A stretch of 64,000 nt of DNA, from NCBI GenBank assembly GCA_964213345.1, contig CAXOVX010000022.1, positions 1-64,000 on the forward strand. Direction: 5' to 3'. Positions 8,340 to 17,362 of the stretch are shown in pieces. Source of the DNA: CAXOVX01 sp964213345. Lineage in GTDB: Bacteria; Pseudomonadota; Alphaproteobacteria; Rickettsiales; Midichloriaceae. The notes under the pieces are model-generated. The model was not told the DNA's origin, ran no database searches, and was given only the letters and a program-made list of their open reading frames with translations. The position numbers were made by a program, and so were the translations under genes. Numbering within the stretch: the stretch's first letter is position 1; each line of letters opens with the position of its first letter.

Positions 8340-11300
8340 ATGTTTGGATGGATAGCAGAGAAAGCAACGAATATTAAGCGTGGTATCTTAGGAAAATCAA
8401 AAAGTGAGTTGCTTGAGGACAAAGAGGCGCAGCTTAAACAGCTGGCTGCTCTACTTTCGGCAGGAAATTTACAAGAGACGTTAGATGGTGTAACCACCTC
8501 TCTAGTTGAAATTGGCAGTACTAAAAGTGGTTTGAATGCGATGACTCAAACTTGGGATATTACAATAGATGGGGAAAAAGCTAGGCAAATAGTGAAGGGA
8601 ATACAACAAATATACGATATAGCAAGCGTCACTGTAGAAGAGAACGCGGAAAATAGAGAGATAAGAAAAGCAGAGCAAGACAAAGCCCAGGAAATACTGA
8701 ATAACCTCTTAATATACGGATTAGTAGAGCGTTCTAAAACAAAAATTAAATATAACGGAGCAGAAGTACCGCTCTGGTATGCGATTACAAGTACGTGGAC
8801 CCCAGATGAGCAAGTAAAATACATAGCTACAATGTACTCTAAGTTTTCAAAAGAGGAAAAGTCATTTTTACTTGGAGAAGAATTTGATGCCGAAGTATTG
8901 GCAAAGTTTTGCAATTCCATAGCTGCCGGCGAAGTTAATGAAGAAAGAATTCCTAATGCTGGAGAAATAGCAGATGATTTTCGCAGTTTTGCGATTGAAA
9001 GTGATGCAATGTATAAATTTATCAAAGTAGGTAATGAAAAAAGTGCGCAGGCACTCGAAGCACTAGCTGATACCGCTTCTCTCTTAATGCAATTCACAAC
9101 TGGTATAATCAATAAACTAAACATTGAGACTGATCAAGATGTAGTACGTAATTTGCTAAATCAAGGCATTCAAGCGGCAGTATGGCCCACCCTATTTCTA
9201 AAGTATCTGCCGCAAAATTTGAATACAAAGACAGCTATAAGTGATGTACCATTTTTGCATGAAATTACGCAACGCTATGTTGAAGCCTGTAAAAGAACAG
9301 TTGAACAAGTGGCTGAGTACGAAGCGAAAATTGAGGATGAAGAAGAAGGGATTATGCGCGGAATAGCGGGGCAGCAATTTTCTGTAACAAAAGAATTACA
9401 CGCAAGTACTCTAGGAGAATTAGCAACTCTTCAAGCATTTATGCAAAATCCAGAGATAATAAACAAGTTGTTAGAAGTTAGTGTCGTAATTCAAAATCAA
9501 AAACCTCAAAATCAAGAAGCATTAGCCCAAATGCAGGGGACGTGGTCTAATCTATTGAGTTTGGGTAACATTTTTTTTGATGATGCGCATGATTTGCTCG
9601 TAACACTGGTGAAAAAAGGAATAAAGCTAGATTTATCTAAAATTCGTGATGAACATGGTGTAGTTTTTTCTGAACAAGTGGCGGCAAAATTGTTAGGAAA
9701 AAAGGTTATAAACGATATCATTAATTTAGAAAACCCAGAAGATTTTTCTACAATAATAAAAATATATGAGCAGAGATTAGCTCCAGAGAAATACAATCAA
9801 TTCCTAAATAGCATACGTAAACAGTTGATGTATGATTTAAAAAATCCCCTAAATGTACAGAAATTGGGATATATTTTAGGTGATTGTATCAAAGTAGGAC
9901 TTTTTTCACAACCAGATGGTATTTCATTTACCGAGTCAGATTCATTGTTAATTGCGCTTTTAAAACATAGCAAATTGACGCAAGAAGAAATTGTGGAAAA
10001 GTATAGTAAAATAAATTTATCGGAAAAAAATGTACAAGAATTATTCCAAAAATCTAATATAAGTAAAGTATTAGAAATACCTGATATTAGACAATTCGAT
10101 GCTATAATAAAAATACGTCAGGCTACGTTGGGCAAAGATAAATTTCGAGAATTTGTACAGAACCTTTTTGCTGACTTGGTAAAAGATAAAAGCAAAAGCA
10201 GTACACAAGGTAATATAGAAAAAATAGGGTACTTAATTGCTAATAAATTAATTGATGTAAAGGAGCTACAATATGAAGTTACACCTATTTCATTATCATT
10301 AATGTATAAATATGGTGGTGATCTCCAAGTACTCAAGGCATTATTACGAAAGTATCCTGAGGCAGTCAACGACAAAGATGAACAGGGTAACACGTTATTA
10401 CATTTAAGTCTTGTTAAGGGTGATGCTGAGCTGATAATGTCGCTCCTAAGGGCAAAGGAGTTAAATCCAAACCTTTCAAATAATGATGGATTAACACCCC
10501 TAGGAGCGTTAAGTGGTGCACGTGGGGAGAACGCATTTAAGTTAGCACAAAATATCGTAAATCATAAAAACCTAAATCTACTGGAGGATGGGTATAAGAG
10601 TCTGATAATGGCCTATCTAGGGGATAATGGTAAAATGGTAGAATTCCTGACAAGTAGATTGTCGCAAGCTGCAAATCAGGATAAGGCGCAGGTAATGTCT
10701 ACTGCTCTTGAGGCAATTTTATCACAAAAAGAGGGGGTAAAAGAAAACGCTAAAGTAATAACTGCAAAGACACTGCAATTTTACAAAGGTACTCCGTATT
10801 ATTCTCAAGTTTTACTGCTATTGGTTAAGCATGGATTTATAGCAGAAGCACTAGAACTCTTGCCGGAAGGACAGAAAACGTTAGATGGGATATGGGATGC
10901 AAATGGGCTTAATGTTCTCAGTTATGCATTACTGCAGCCGCCAATGATAGCACCGGACGCTGGTAAAGTTGATGCTATACAAACATTAATCAAGAGACTG
11001 GGCTCTGTTCAGTTTCAGAATTTACCTACTGGATTTCCACAACATCAGTATTTATCTCGTAATCAACAAAGCGATACACCGCTTGTATTGGGTTATTTGA
11101 GCTATGTAAAAGATACAGATCCAGCTTCAAAGATAGCACGTAGGCAGCTACTGATATCCGCAATAAATCAATCAGGCATAGATCCTAGCCCGAAGAATAA
11201 AGCTCTGGTTGCAGAAGTATGCGCTAGTGCTGACAAAGAAATTTTTGATGCAATTAGTAAATTGAAAAATTTTAATGATTTGATAAACACGAATGACTTG

Positions 11301-14084
11301 CCCGATCATTCTATAATACCTCCGGTCGTTGCTTGTTTTGATCGTATGTTTGATGACCAAGGTTATGTCACGGATAAGGTGAATTATAAAATGCGCAGTG
11401 AAATCATCGCTGCATTACTTCAAAATGAAGCCCTTCAAGTAAATGTGAGAGATAAGGTAGGTCTAACACTGGCAACTGATGTCTACACCAAGTACAGATT
11501 AGCAAAGGAATCACATCGATTAGACGAGAGCCAAAGCTTACAGGAGATATTTACAAGACTAACAAGTCATGCGAATTTTGACATCAATTATACAAATAGT
11601 ACACAAAACAACCAGCACACTTTGTTTGAATTAATTTGTATCAACGGCAATCTGGAAGATATGAAAGCTCTTCTTGCCAATGAAAAAATCCTGAAGACAA
11701 TAAATCCGGAAGTGGTACAAAGGGGCATAAGTCACGCTTTACAAGCAAAAGATGTGGCTAAGCGCGAAGATTACGTTAATATTGTGAAGTTAATTCACGA
11801 CAAACTTGGCAAGAAGATGGATTTGGGTTTAGTGGATCAGAATGGTATAGCACTAGCACACCAGTTTTACTCGAGTCAGCTTGAGTTTGTAAATTTGCTG
11901 TCAGATTGGAAATATGACGTTCAGTCAGTGCAAAGTCCAAAGAATAGAACTTTGTTGATGGCAGCAGCTAGTAGCACTGATATCATGGTCTTACGTAAGG
12001 CATTAGGAGAATTCTCAAAAAAAATTAATGATAGAGATGATAGCGGTAATACGGCTCTACATTACGCAGTCATGACTCATGTTACGGGTCATAGTACAGA
12101 TTTTACCAGAGAGTTAACAGAGAGCAATGCAAATATAAACGCAGCTAACAACGAGGGGTTAACACCTTTTATGATTGCTGTTATGTCGAATGATGTACAG
12201 TTAGCCACGTACTTGTTGACACGTCAAAATTTAGATGTAAATGCGCAAGATAAACATGGCAATACAGCACTAATGTATGCCTGTCAAATGGGCAATCACA
12301 ACATGATAAAATTGCTCCTGCAGCATGAAAAAACGAATGTACATCTGTATAACAAAGATGGGCTAACCGCGTTTATGATTACAGCGTTAGCAAAGAAAGA
12401 AGAGGAAAAGGATGTTGTAGATAAGGCAGTGTTGCTTCAATCACATCAAATAGAAGTGCGTGACAAAGACGCTAAACATAAAGGTGATGAATATGTGATG
12501 AGGGCATTGATTGAAAGAGGTGCAGATCCACTTTTTGGTAGAGCGTGTCACAGTTTGACTGATATAGTGAAAATGGCAGGTATTGGAGTTTTATTATACT
12601 ACATAATTACAATTCCTTTAGAACTTCTTTCAAGAACAGGGGCGCGAGTTCTGTCTTTTTTTGGTGCAATTGCATTAGCAAACAAAGTGGGTAATGCTAC
12701 TGGTAACTGGGTTGAGGATAAATTGAATCAAGGAGCCACTTCTTTGTTACAAATGGTTGGATTACCAGATCACAGGATTAATTTAGACGGACTTTGTATG
12801 ATAGGTAGCTATCATAGCACTATGGCGGGGCTGTACTATGGAAAAGACTTAAAAGCAGAACTAGGAAAGGATACTGGGCTTTACAAAGAAGAGGACATTA
12901 ATAAAGCAATATGGACAAAAGAAGACCTGCAGGCGCGAGTTAGTAAATTAGATTTAAAGCAAAAGAAATACTTATATGAGCATATGCTACAAAAATATGA
13001 ATATAATGCCAAGGTTTTAAGAGAAAGTTGGATTTTACCTCACGTAAAAAGTGCTATGACAAAGGTACAGCAAGAACTTGCAGAATCGTGTGATATTGTA
13101 TTTGGTCAACAGTTGATCTCATCTCAGCTTTATGCGCCAGGCAAGGCGTATGATACTTTAGCAACATTATCTAAAACATTTGAGAATCCCTGGGACAAAG
13201 ATAGACTCATTAATCAAATCATAAAAGCGGAGGAAGCTGGTAAAATAGGCCATGCATCGGAAATGCAGCAGTATTATATAAACCTTGGGGTTCAGATAAA
13301 GGTTATTAATGATGGATTGCAAAGTAATGAAATAATTATGCCTCTAGAAATGAGACAGCGGTTTCAAAACTTCCAGGAACGCCGTGAGATGTTACAAAAG
13401 CGAGGAGATATAACATTTTATTTTCATAAAATTGGAAGTTTTCTTTCTTCATTTGTGCGTAGTAGTGGGAAGCAAATGCCAGTAGAGATACCCAAGCTGG
13501 AGGAACAAGCTACTAATTTAAAAACAGAAAGTCGCAGTATTCAACGAGAAATAGCTGTGCCATTAGTGAATGTAAAAGACGTAGAGCAGCAGACATCAGC
13601 TCGTGTACAGTTGTTAGAAAAAATACAGAATGGAGTTGAGAAAACAACAGGTGCTATAGGCTGGATAACGGGAAAAGCTACCGCGGTTCTGGGAGCTGCA
13701 GCAATTAATACAGATGTTAGGTGGGGACTTGGTTTGGCAACACAAGCTGTTACAGCTGTAGTTGGTTTTTTTGGGCTTACTACTGCCTTGTGTGTTGGAA
13801 GTGTTGCAATAGCGGGATACGCGTTTAAAGATCAAATTGTTGGTGTTGGAGGGAAAGCCATCAGTGTACTAAAGATGGGTGCACAGGGGCTTTATGATTT
13901 ATGCTGCAATACTCCAGAAGAGAAAAAAGTACAAGATCTAACTTTGCCTGAATTTTTAGAATCATTTACAAAGCAGCAAAAGGAAGTTAAGTTAGGCGGT
14001 GTAGATTTGGGCCTTTTAGGGCAGAGTGCACAAAAAACTGCAGAATTGCTGAATAATATCCCACAACAGCAGCTTGCATTTTAG
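8340..14084 (+). CDS. Giant ankyrin-repeat protein with hydrophobic segments
   Basis: The 1914 residues form one uninterrupted frame. No named family covers the whole. Ankyrin repeats are seen at about 672-735 (DEQGNTLLHLSLVKGDAELI) and 1229-1365 (DDSGNTALHYAV, NEGLTPFMIAVMSND, DKHGNTALMYACQMGN, NKDGLTAFMIT). Ankyrin proteins of Rickettsiales are often secreted to act on host proteins; here that is inference. After the second block come a hydrophobic stretch at about 1412-1450, a charged helical region, and a long Gly/Ala-rich hydrophobic region at about 1771-1837 that may span or insert in a membrane. The N-terminal 650 residues are highly charged and probably helical, with no signal peptide, so a type I or IV route is possible. 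No clear Shine-Dalgarno precedes the ATG. The stop is 17 bases before pth. Confidence 0.85.
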   Translation: MFGWIAEKATNIKRGILGKSKSELLEDKEAQLKQLAALLSAGNLQETLDGVTTSLVEIGSTKSGLNAMTQTWDITIDGEKARQIVKGIQQIYDIASVTVEENAENREIRKAEQDKAQEILNNLLIYGLVERSKTKIKYNGAEVPLWYAITSTWTPDEQVKYIATMYSKFSKEEKSFLLGEEFDAEVLAKFCNSIAAGEVNEERIPNAGEIADDFRSFAIESDAMYKFIKVGNEKSAQALEALADTASLLMQFTTGIINKLNIETDQDVVRNLLNQGIQAAVWPTLFLKYLPQNLNTKTAISDVPFLHEITQRYVEACKRTVEQVAEYEAKIEDEEEGIMRGIAGQQFSVTKELHASTLGELATLQAFMQNPEIINKLLEVSVVIQNQKPQNQEALAQMQGTWSNLLSLGNIFFDDAHDLLVTLVKKGIKLDLSKIRDEHGVVFSEQVAAKLLGKKVINDIINLENPEDFSTIIKIYEQRLAPEKYNQFLNSIRKQLMYDLKNPLNVQKLGYILGDCIKVGLFSQPDGISFTESDSLLIALLKHSKLTQEEIVEKYSKINLSEKNVQELFQKSNISKVLEIPDIRQFDAIIKIRQATLGKDKFREFVQNLFADLVKDKSKSSTQGNIEKIGYLIANKLIDVKELQYEVTPISLSLMYKYGGDLQVLKALLRKYPEAVNDKDEQGNTLLHLSLVKGDAELIMSLLRAKELNPNLSNNDGLTPLGALSGARGENAFKLAQNIVNHKNLNLLEDGYKSLIMAYLGDNGKMVEFLTSRLSQAANQDKAQVMSTALEAILSQKEGVKENAKVITAKTLQFYKGTPYYSQVLLLLVKHGFIAEALELLPEGQKTLDGIWDANGLNVLSYALLQPPMIAPDAGKVDAIQTLIKRLGSVQFQNLPTGFPQHQYLSRNQQSDTPLVLGYLSYVKDTDPASKIARRQLLISAINQSGIDPSPKNKALVAEVCASADKEIFDAISKLKNFNDLINTNDLPDHSIIPPVVACFDRMFDDQGYVTDKVNYKMRSEIIAALLQNEALQVNVRDKVGLTLATDVYTKYRLAKESHRLDESQSLQEIFTRLTSHANFDINYTNSTQNNQHTLFELICINGNLEDMKALLANEKILKTINPEVVQRGISHALQAKDVAKREDYVNIVKLIHDKLGKKMDLGLVDQNGIALAHQFYSSQLEFVNLLSDWKYDVQSVQSPKNRTLLMAAASSTDIMVLRKALGEFSKKINDRDDSGNTALHYAVMTHVTGHSTDFTRELTESNANINAANNEGLTPFMIAVMSNDVQLATYLLTRQNLDVNAQDKHGNTALMYACQMGNHNMIKLLLQHEKTNVHLYNKDGLTAFMITALAKKEEEKDVVDKAVLLQSHQIEVRDKDAKHKGDEYVMRALIERGADPLFGRACHSLTDIVKMAGIGVLLYYIITIPLELLSRTGARVLSFFGAIALANKVGNATGNWVEDKLNQGATSLLQMVGLPDHRINLDGLCMIGSYHSTMAGLYYGKDLKAELGKDTGLYKEEDINKAIWTKEDLQARVSKLDLKQKKYLYEHMLQKYEYNAKVLRESWILPHVKSAMTKVQQELAESCDIVFGQQLISSQLYAPGKAYDTLATLSKTFENPWDKDRLINQIIKAEEAGKIGHASEMQQYYINLGVQIKVINDGLQSNEIIMPLEMRQRFQNFQERREMLQKRGDITFYFHKIGSFLSSFVRSSGKQMPVEIPKLEEQATNLKTESRSIQREIAVPLVNVKDVEQQTSARVQLLEKIQNGVEKTTGAIGWITGKATAVLGAAAINTDVRWGLGLATQAVTAVVGFFGLTTALCVGSVAIAGYAFKDQIVGVGGKAISVLKMGAQGLYDLCCNTPEEKKVQDLTLPEFLESFTKQQKEVKLGGVDLGLLGQSAQKTAELLNNIPQQQLAF

Positions 14085-14101
14085 GTAATGAACAATATTG
14101 C

Positions 14102-14683
14102 ATGAGAAAAAAAGTAATTGTTGGCTTAGGCAATTATGGCGTAAAGTATCAGAACAATCGCCATAATGTAGGATTTCAGGTTGTTGATGCGATTGCTGGT
14201 GTCCATAAATTAAATTTTACAAATGGATTCTATGGGAAAGTATCCAAAAAGCAATCGCATTATGTATTGCTAAAGCCCGAAACTTACATGAATAATTCAG
14301 GTGTTTCTGTACGAGCATTGTTGCAGTTTTTCAAGCTACATCCAAGAGATGTTGTAGTTATTCATGATGACATAGACTTGGAGATAGGGCGCGTAAAAAT
14401 TAAGGTAGGGGGGCATCATTGTGGACATAATGGCTTAAAGTCAATAGATGATGCCATAGGTACGGAGTATACTAGAATTAGATTTGGTATCGGGCATCCG
14501 CGAGTAAAGGAGCAGGTGCCAGAATACGTACTCGCAGATTTTTCCCCAACAGAAAAAAACATTGTACATCATATAATCAATGTAGTAGTAGATAATGTTG
14601 AAGCTCTAGTGTTAGAAGGTGATAAAGATGCTTTTATGAATAAGTGTTCCATGTCGTACAGAGAATATTTAGTAAAAGGTTAA
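14102..14683 (+). CDS. pth: Peptidyl-tRNA hydrolase
   Basis: Releases tRNA from peptidyl-tRNAs that drop off the ribosome; essential in bacteria. The 193 residues are family length. Conserved residues are visible: Asn11 in VGLGNYG, the catalytic His21 in NNRHNVGF, the Asp in VVIHDDIDLEIGRVKIK, and the GGHHCGHNGLKSI loop with its Asn. It starts 17 bases after the ankyrin gene and is probably co-transcribed with it. In many alphaproteobacteria pth is flanked by rplY and ychF; here ychF follows after 297 bases of repeat sequence and rplY is not seen. Confidence 0.96.
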   Translation: MRKKVIVGLGNYGVKYQNNRHNVGFQVVDAIAGVHKLNFTNGFYGKVSKKQSHYVLLKPETYMNNSGVSVRALLQFFKLHPRDVVVIHDDIDLEIGRVKIKVGGHHCGHNGLKSIDDAIGTEYTRIRFGIGHPRVKEQVPEYVLADFSPTEKNIVHHIINVVVDNVEALVLEGDKDAFMNKCSMSYREYLVKG

Positions 14684-14692
14684 AGGTGCGAA

Positions 14693-14835
14693 TAGACTTC
14701 TTTTGAAATTCTACTTTTGCTACGAATTGCTACGTCACTCCGGTGCTCAAATCCTCATTTATACTAAATCATTGCGGTTCTGTGCTTCGTATGTTCCTTG
14801 CATTTTGGCGGCATGAGCGAGTTTCGAAGAAAGTT
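14693..14835. repeat. PE-2 palindromic element, copy 1
   Basis: Starts GACTTCTTTTGAAATTCTAC and ends GAGCGAGTTTCGAAGAAAGT, an imperfect inverted pair. The interior CATTGCGGTTCTGTGCTTCG and TCCTTGCATTTTGGCGGCAT is shared, in complement, with 27300-27350 and 58385-58440. It directly adjoins PE-1 copy C. Confidence 0.75.
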
Positions 14836-14838
14836 TAA

Positions 14839-14958
14839 TGCCAAATCCAATTTTTAAATGGGCACTAGGAGTGCAATGGTGAGGGCGAAGAAGTGTAGAA
14901 CTACTAAACTGAATCCTACAACGCAACAACGTGAACGTTAAAAAGGGGACTTGGTATA
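14839..14958 (+). repeat. PE-1 palindromic element, copy C
   Basis: Runs from CCAAATCCAATTTTTAAATG to AAAAAGGGGACTTGGTATA, with the standard interior GCACTAGGAGTGCAATGGTG and CTGAATCCTACAACGCAACA. It ends 22 bases before the ychF start and so supplies its 5' leader. Confidence 0.9.
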
Positions 14959-14980
14959 AATATATGTTTATGAGGTAAAA

Positions 14981-16075
14981 ATGGGATTCCGATGTGGTAT
15001 TGTTGGATTGCCAAATGTTGGCAAGTCAACGTTATTCAATGCTTTAACAAGTAGCGCCGCCGCCGCTGCCGCTAATTATCCATTTTGTACGGTAGAACCT
15101 AATATTGGCAATATACCTGTACCCGATGTTCGACTCAAACATTTAGCAGTAAGTGAAAGGTCAGAAAAAATTATTCCCACAAAAGTGGAATTTGTTGATA
15201 TAGCAGGACTAGTAAAAGGAGCAAGTCAAGGAGAAGGTCTGGGTAATCAGTTTTTAGGGCATATACGTAATGTGGATGCGATTGTATATGTGCTGCGCTG
15301 CTTCGACGACGACGATATTATACATGTAGAAGGAAGAGTTGATCCTGTCTCAGATGCTAAGATTATAAAATTGGAGTTGGCCTTGGCAGATATTGAAAGT
15401 TTACAACGTAGACTTGCCACATGGGAGAAAAAAGCGAAATACGATAAAGAAATAGCAAAACAGCTAGAGTTGACGAAAAAAATTATTGAGGCATTTAATG
15501 CTAATGCTAACATTCAAGACATAATAAGGTGCGAATCTGAGAAAGATGTACAAGCGTTACAGTTGTTAAGCACGAAACCATTCTTTTATGGGTGTAATGT
15601 TAAGGAGAGAGATGTTATCTATGGTAATCAGTATACAGAGCAAATTGCAAAATTAGCTATCTCGGAACAAACGGAAAGTATTATAATATCTGCCAAAATT
15701 GAATCAGAAATTGCTAATTTACGAGATGAGGATGAGAAACAATTATTTTTAGCAGATATTGGATTAAAACAGGGTGGTTTAGAAAAAATAATAACGTGTG
15801 GGTATAAAACATTGGGACTATCTACGTTTTTTACGATAGGACCCAAAGAAGCGCGCGCATGGACGATAAAGCAAGGGACTCCAGCACCGCAAGCTGCCGG
15901 AGTGATACACTCTGATTTTGAAAAAGGGTTTATTTGCGCAGAAATTACTTCATATGAAGATTACGTTGTGTGTGGTAATATGAAACAAGCAAAAGAGGCA
16001 GGGAAAGTACGTTTAGAGGGGCGCGATTACGCGATTAAAGAAGGTGACATAGTCCATTTTAGGTTTAATGTTTAA
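14981..16075 (+). CDS. ychF: Ribosome-binding ATPase YchF (Obg-related)
   Basis: Cytoplasmic P-loop nucleotidase of the Obg family that binds ribosomes and prefers ATP. The 364 residues have G1 GLPNVGKSTLFNALT (about 8-22), G3-type FVDIAGLVKGASQGEGLGNQFL, and NVKE in place of the usual NKxD at about 206, the change linked to ATP preference. The C-terminal TGS domain is evident (FFTIGPKEARAWTIKQGTPAPQAAGVIHSDFEKGFICAEI). Length is normal. A poly-alanine run (SSAAAAAANYPFCTVEPN) replaces the usual short switch-I stretch. pth, its common neighbour, lies upstream beyond the two palindromic elements. Confidence 0.96.
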   Translation: MGFRCGIVGLPNVGKSTLFNALTSSAAAAAANYPFCTVEPNIGNIPVPDVRLKHLAVSERSEKIIPTKVEFVDIAGLVKGASQGEGLGNQFLGHIRNVDAIVYVLRCFDDDDIIHVEGRVDPVSDAKIIKLELALADIESLQRRLATWEKKAKYDKEIAKQLELTKKIIEAFNANANIQDIIRCESEKDVQALQLLSTKPFFYGCNVKERDVIYGNQYTEQIAKLAISEQTESIIISAKIESEIANLRDEDEKQLFLADIGLKQGGLEKIITCGYKTLGLSTFFTIGPKEARAWTIKQGTPAPQAAGVIHSDFEKGFICAEITSYEDYVVCGNMKQAKEAGKVRLEGRDYAIKEGDIVHFRFNV

Positions 16076-16215
16076 ATTTTTTTATTTTTTTACGTACTAT
16101 GTAGTATTACCTACTATTGACTTAATGAGAAAAAAAGTTATCATGCAGCTTTGCCCTTAGGGTTTTGTTGTAGGTTATGTAACTGTCTAGCATGTAGGGG
16201 TTTTGGATTTGCTAA

Positions 16216-16221
16216 TATAAT
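16216..16221 (+). promoter_or_regulatory. Possible -10 box ahead of rpsM
   Basis: A perfect TATAAT lies 16 bases before the rpsM GTG, in GCTAATATAATGGCG. No good -35 hexamer sits at the right distance, and a transcript from here would have a very short leader. Confidence 0.25.
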
Positions 16222-16237
16222 GGCGTAGAGGGTACTA

Positions 16238-16615
16238 GTGGCGCGTATTGCAGGAGTGAATATTCCATCAAATAAAAAAGTAGAGTTAGCTCTTACTTAC
16301 ATATATGGCATCGGGAGGGTGACGGCGCAGCGGGTTTGCGCGCGCGCCAGCGTTGATATGCATAAGCGAGTTTATGAATTATCGGAAAATGAGGTGATTA
16401 AGTTGCGTGAGGTGATTGATTCTTCTTATAAGGTAGAGGGAGATTTACGCAAAGATATAGGTATGAATATCAAGACTTTGATTGACATAAAGTCGTATAG
16501 AGGGATTAGACATAGGAAGAAATTACCGGTTAGGGGGCAGCGCACACACACTAATGCACGTACGAGAAAGGGGAAAGCGGTGGCAATAGCTGGAAAGAAA
16601 AAAGTAGCAAAATAA
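16238..16615 (+). CDS. rpsM: 30S ribosomal protein S13
   Basis: Small-subunit head protein contacting the tRNAs and the large subunit. The 125 residues match S13 throughout: ARIAGVNIPSNKKVELALTYIYGIG at the start, the helix-hairpin-helix region, and RGIRHRKKLPVRGQRTHTNARTRKG at the basic C-terminus. The start is GTG at 16238, with GAGGG seven bases upstream. In most bacteria rpsM follows secY, adk or rpmJ; here ychF lies upstream and 268 non-coding bases separate it from rpsK. Confidence 0.97.
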   Translation: MARIAGVNIPSNKKVELALTYIYGIGRVTAQRVCARASVDMHKRVYELSENEVIKLREVIDSSYKVEGDLRKDIGMNIKTLIDIKSYRGIRHRKKLPVRGQRTHTNARTRKGKAVAIAGKKKVAK

Positions 16616-16883
16616 AGCTTGCAAGGTGGGATTTAGCACATGATTTGTGGTGCAGGTTTTGTGTGGTGCAAGAATGTAGTTATGTGAGAATAAAATAACA
16701 TCAGGTAAGTGAAAAGTTAGGTGTGTTTGTGTTGTAAAAAGACAAAGTGCTGCTTGATAGATTCAAAATCTGGTGCTATCTAGGTATGGCAATGGTAAAG
16801 GTTTTGCTTGACTGAAGTGGTGTGAGAGCCGTGTAGGTCGCAAAATGGGGCAATTTGAATATTGTAGTGTGTTGTGTTAGATT
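16616..16883 (+). other. Long spacer between rpsM and rpsK
   Basis: These genes are normally 10-30 bases apart. The 268 bases are strikingly poor in C and rich in G and T on the coding strand. I find no reading frame, tRNA or clear hairpin. It may be the ghost of a deleted or decayed sequence, or a leader of the downstream genes. Confidence 0.4.
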
Positions 16884-17252
16884 ATGGCGGCAAAAAATAA
16901 GAAATTTATTCCAGTTGGAGAAGTTCATATTCATTCCACTTTTAATAATACCATCATCTCTGTTACGGACCAACGGGGAAATGTTATTGCGTGGTCATCT
17001 ACCGGAGCAAATGGGTTTAAGGGATCAAGGAAGTCGACTCCGTACGCAGCTCAGGTGACGGCGGATAAAGTAGCAAGTTCAGCGGCAGAGGTCGGGTTAA
17101 GGACTATTTGTATACGAGTAAAGGGACCGGGAGCTGGGAGAGAAGCTGCTATTAGAGCATTCGCCAACAAAGATTTTAATATTACTTCAATCATAGACGT
17201 GACGCCTATACCCCACAATGGTACCCGTAAACGTAAAAGACGTAGAGTTTAG
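16884..17252 (+). CDS. rpsK: 30S ribosomal protein S11
   Basis: Platform protein of the small subunit that helps shape the mRNA exit path. The 122 residues carry the S11 signatures VHIHSTFNNTIISVTDQRGNVIAWSS, GFKGSRKSTPYAAQ, VKGPGAGREAAIRAF and VTPIPHNGTRKRKRRRV. The N-terminal extension of many homologs is short here. It belongs to the conserved rpsM-rpsK-rpoA block. Confidence 0.97.
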   Translation: MAAKNKKFIPVGEVHIHSTFNNTIISVTDQRGNVIAWSSTGANGFKGSRKSTPYAAQVTADKVASSAAEVGLRTICIRVKGPGAGREAAIRAFANKDFNITSIIDVTPIPHNGTRKRKRRRV

Positions 17253-17362
17253 TGCAAGTTATAGAAAGTTTGTTATACGAGTTTAGCGACTTTTAGCCTT
17301 GCTAGTTGGTTGGTATGCTGATGGCTTGTTATGCTTAATACAAAATATAATATGGTTGGACA

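Noticed and set aside
16735..16790. tRNA-like word GATTCAAAATCTGGTGC in the rpsM-rpsK spacer
   Set aside because: An anticodon-like stem exists but no acceptor, D or T arm can be formed around it.
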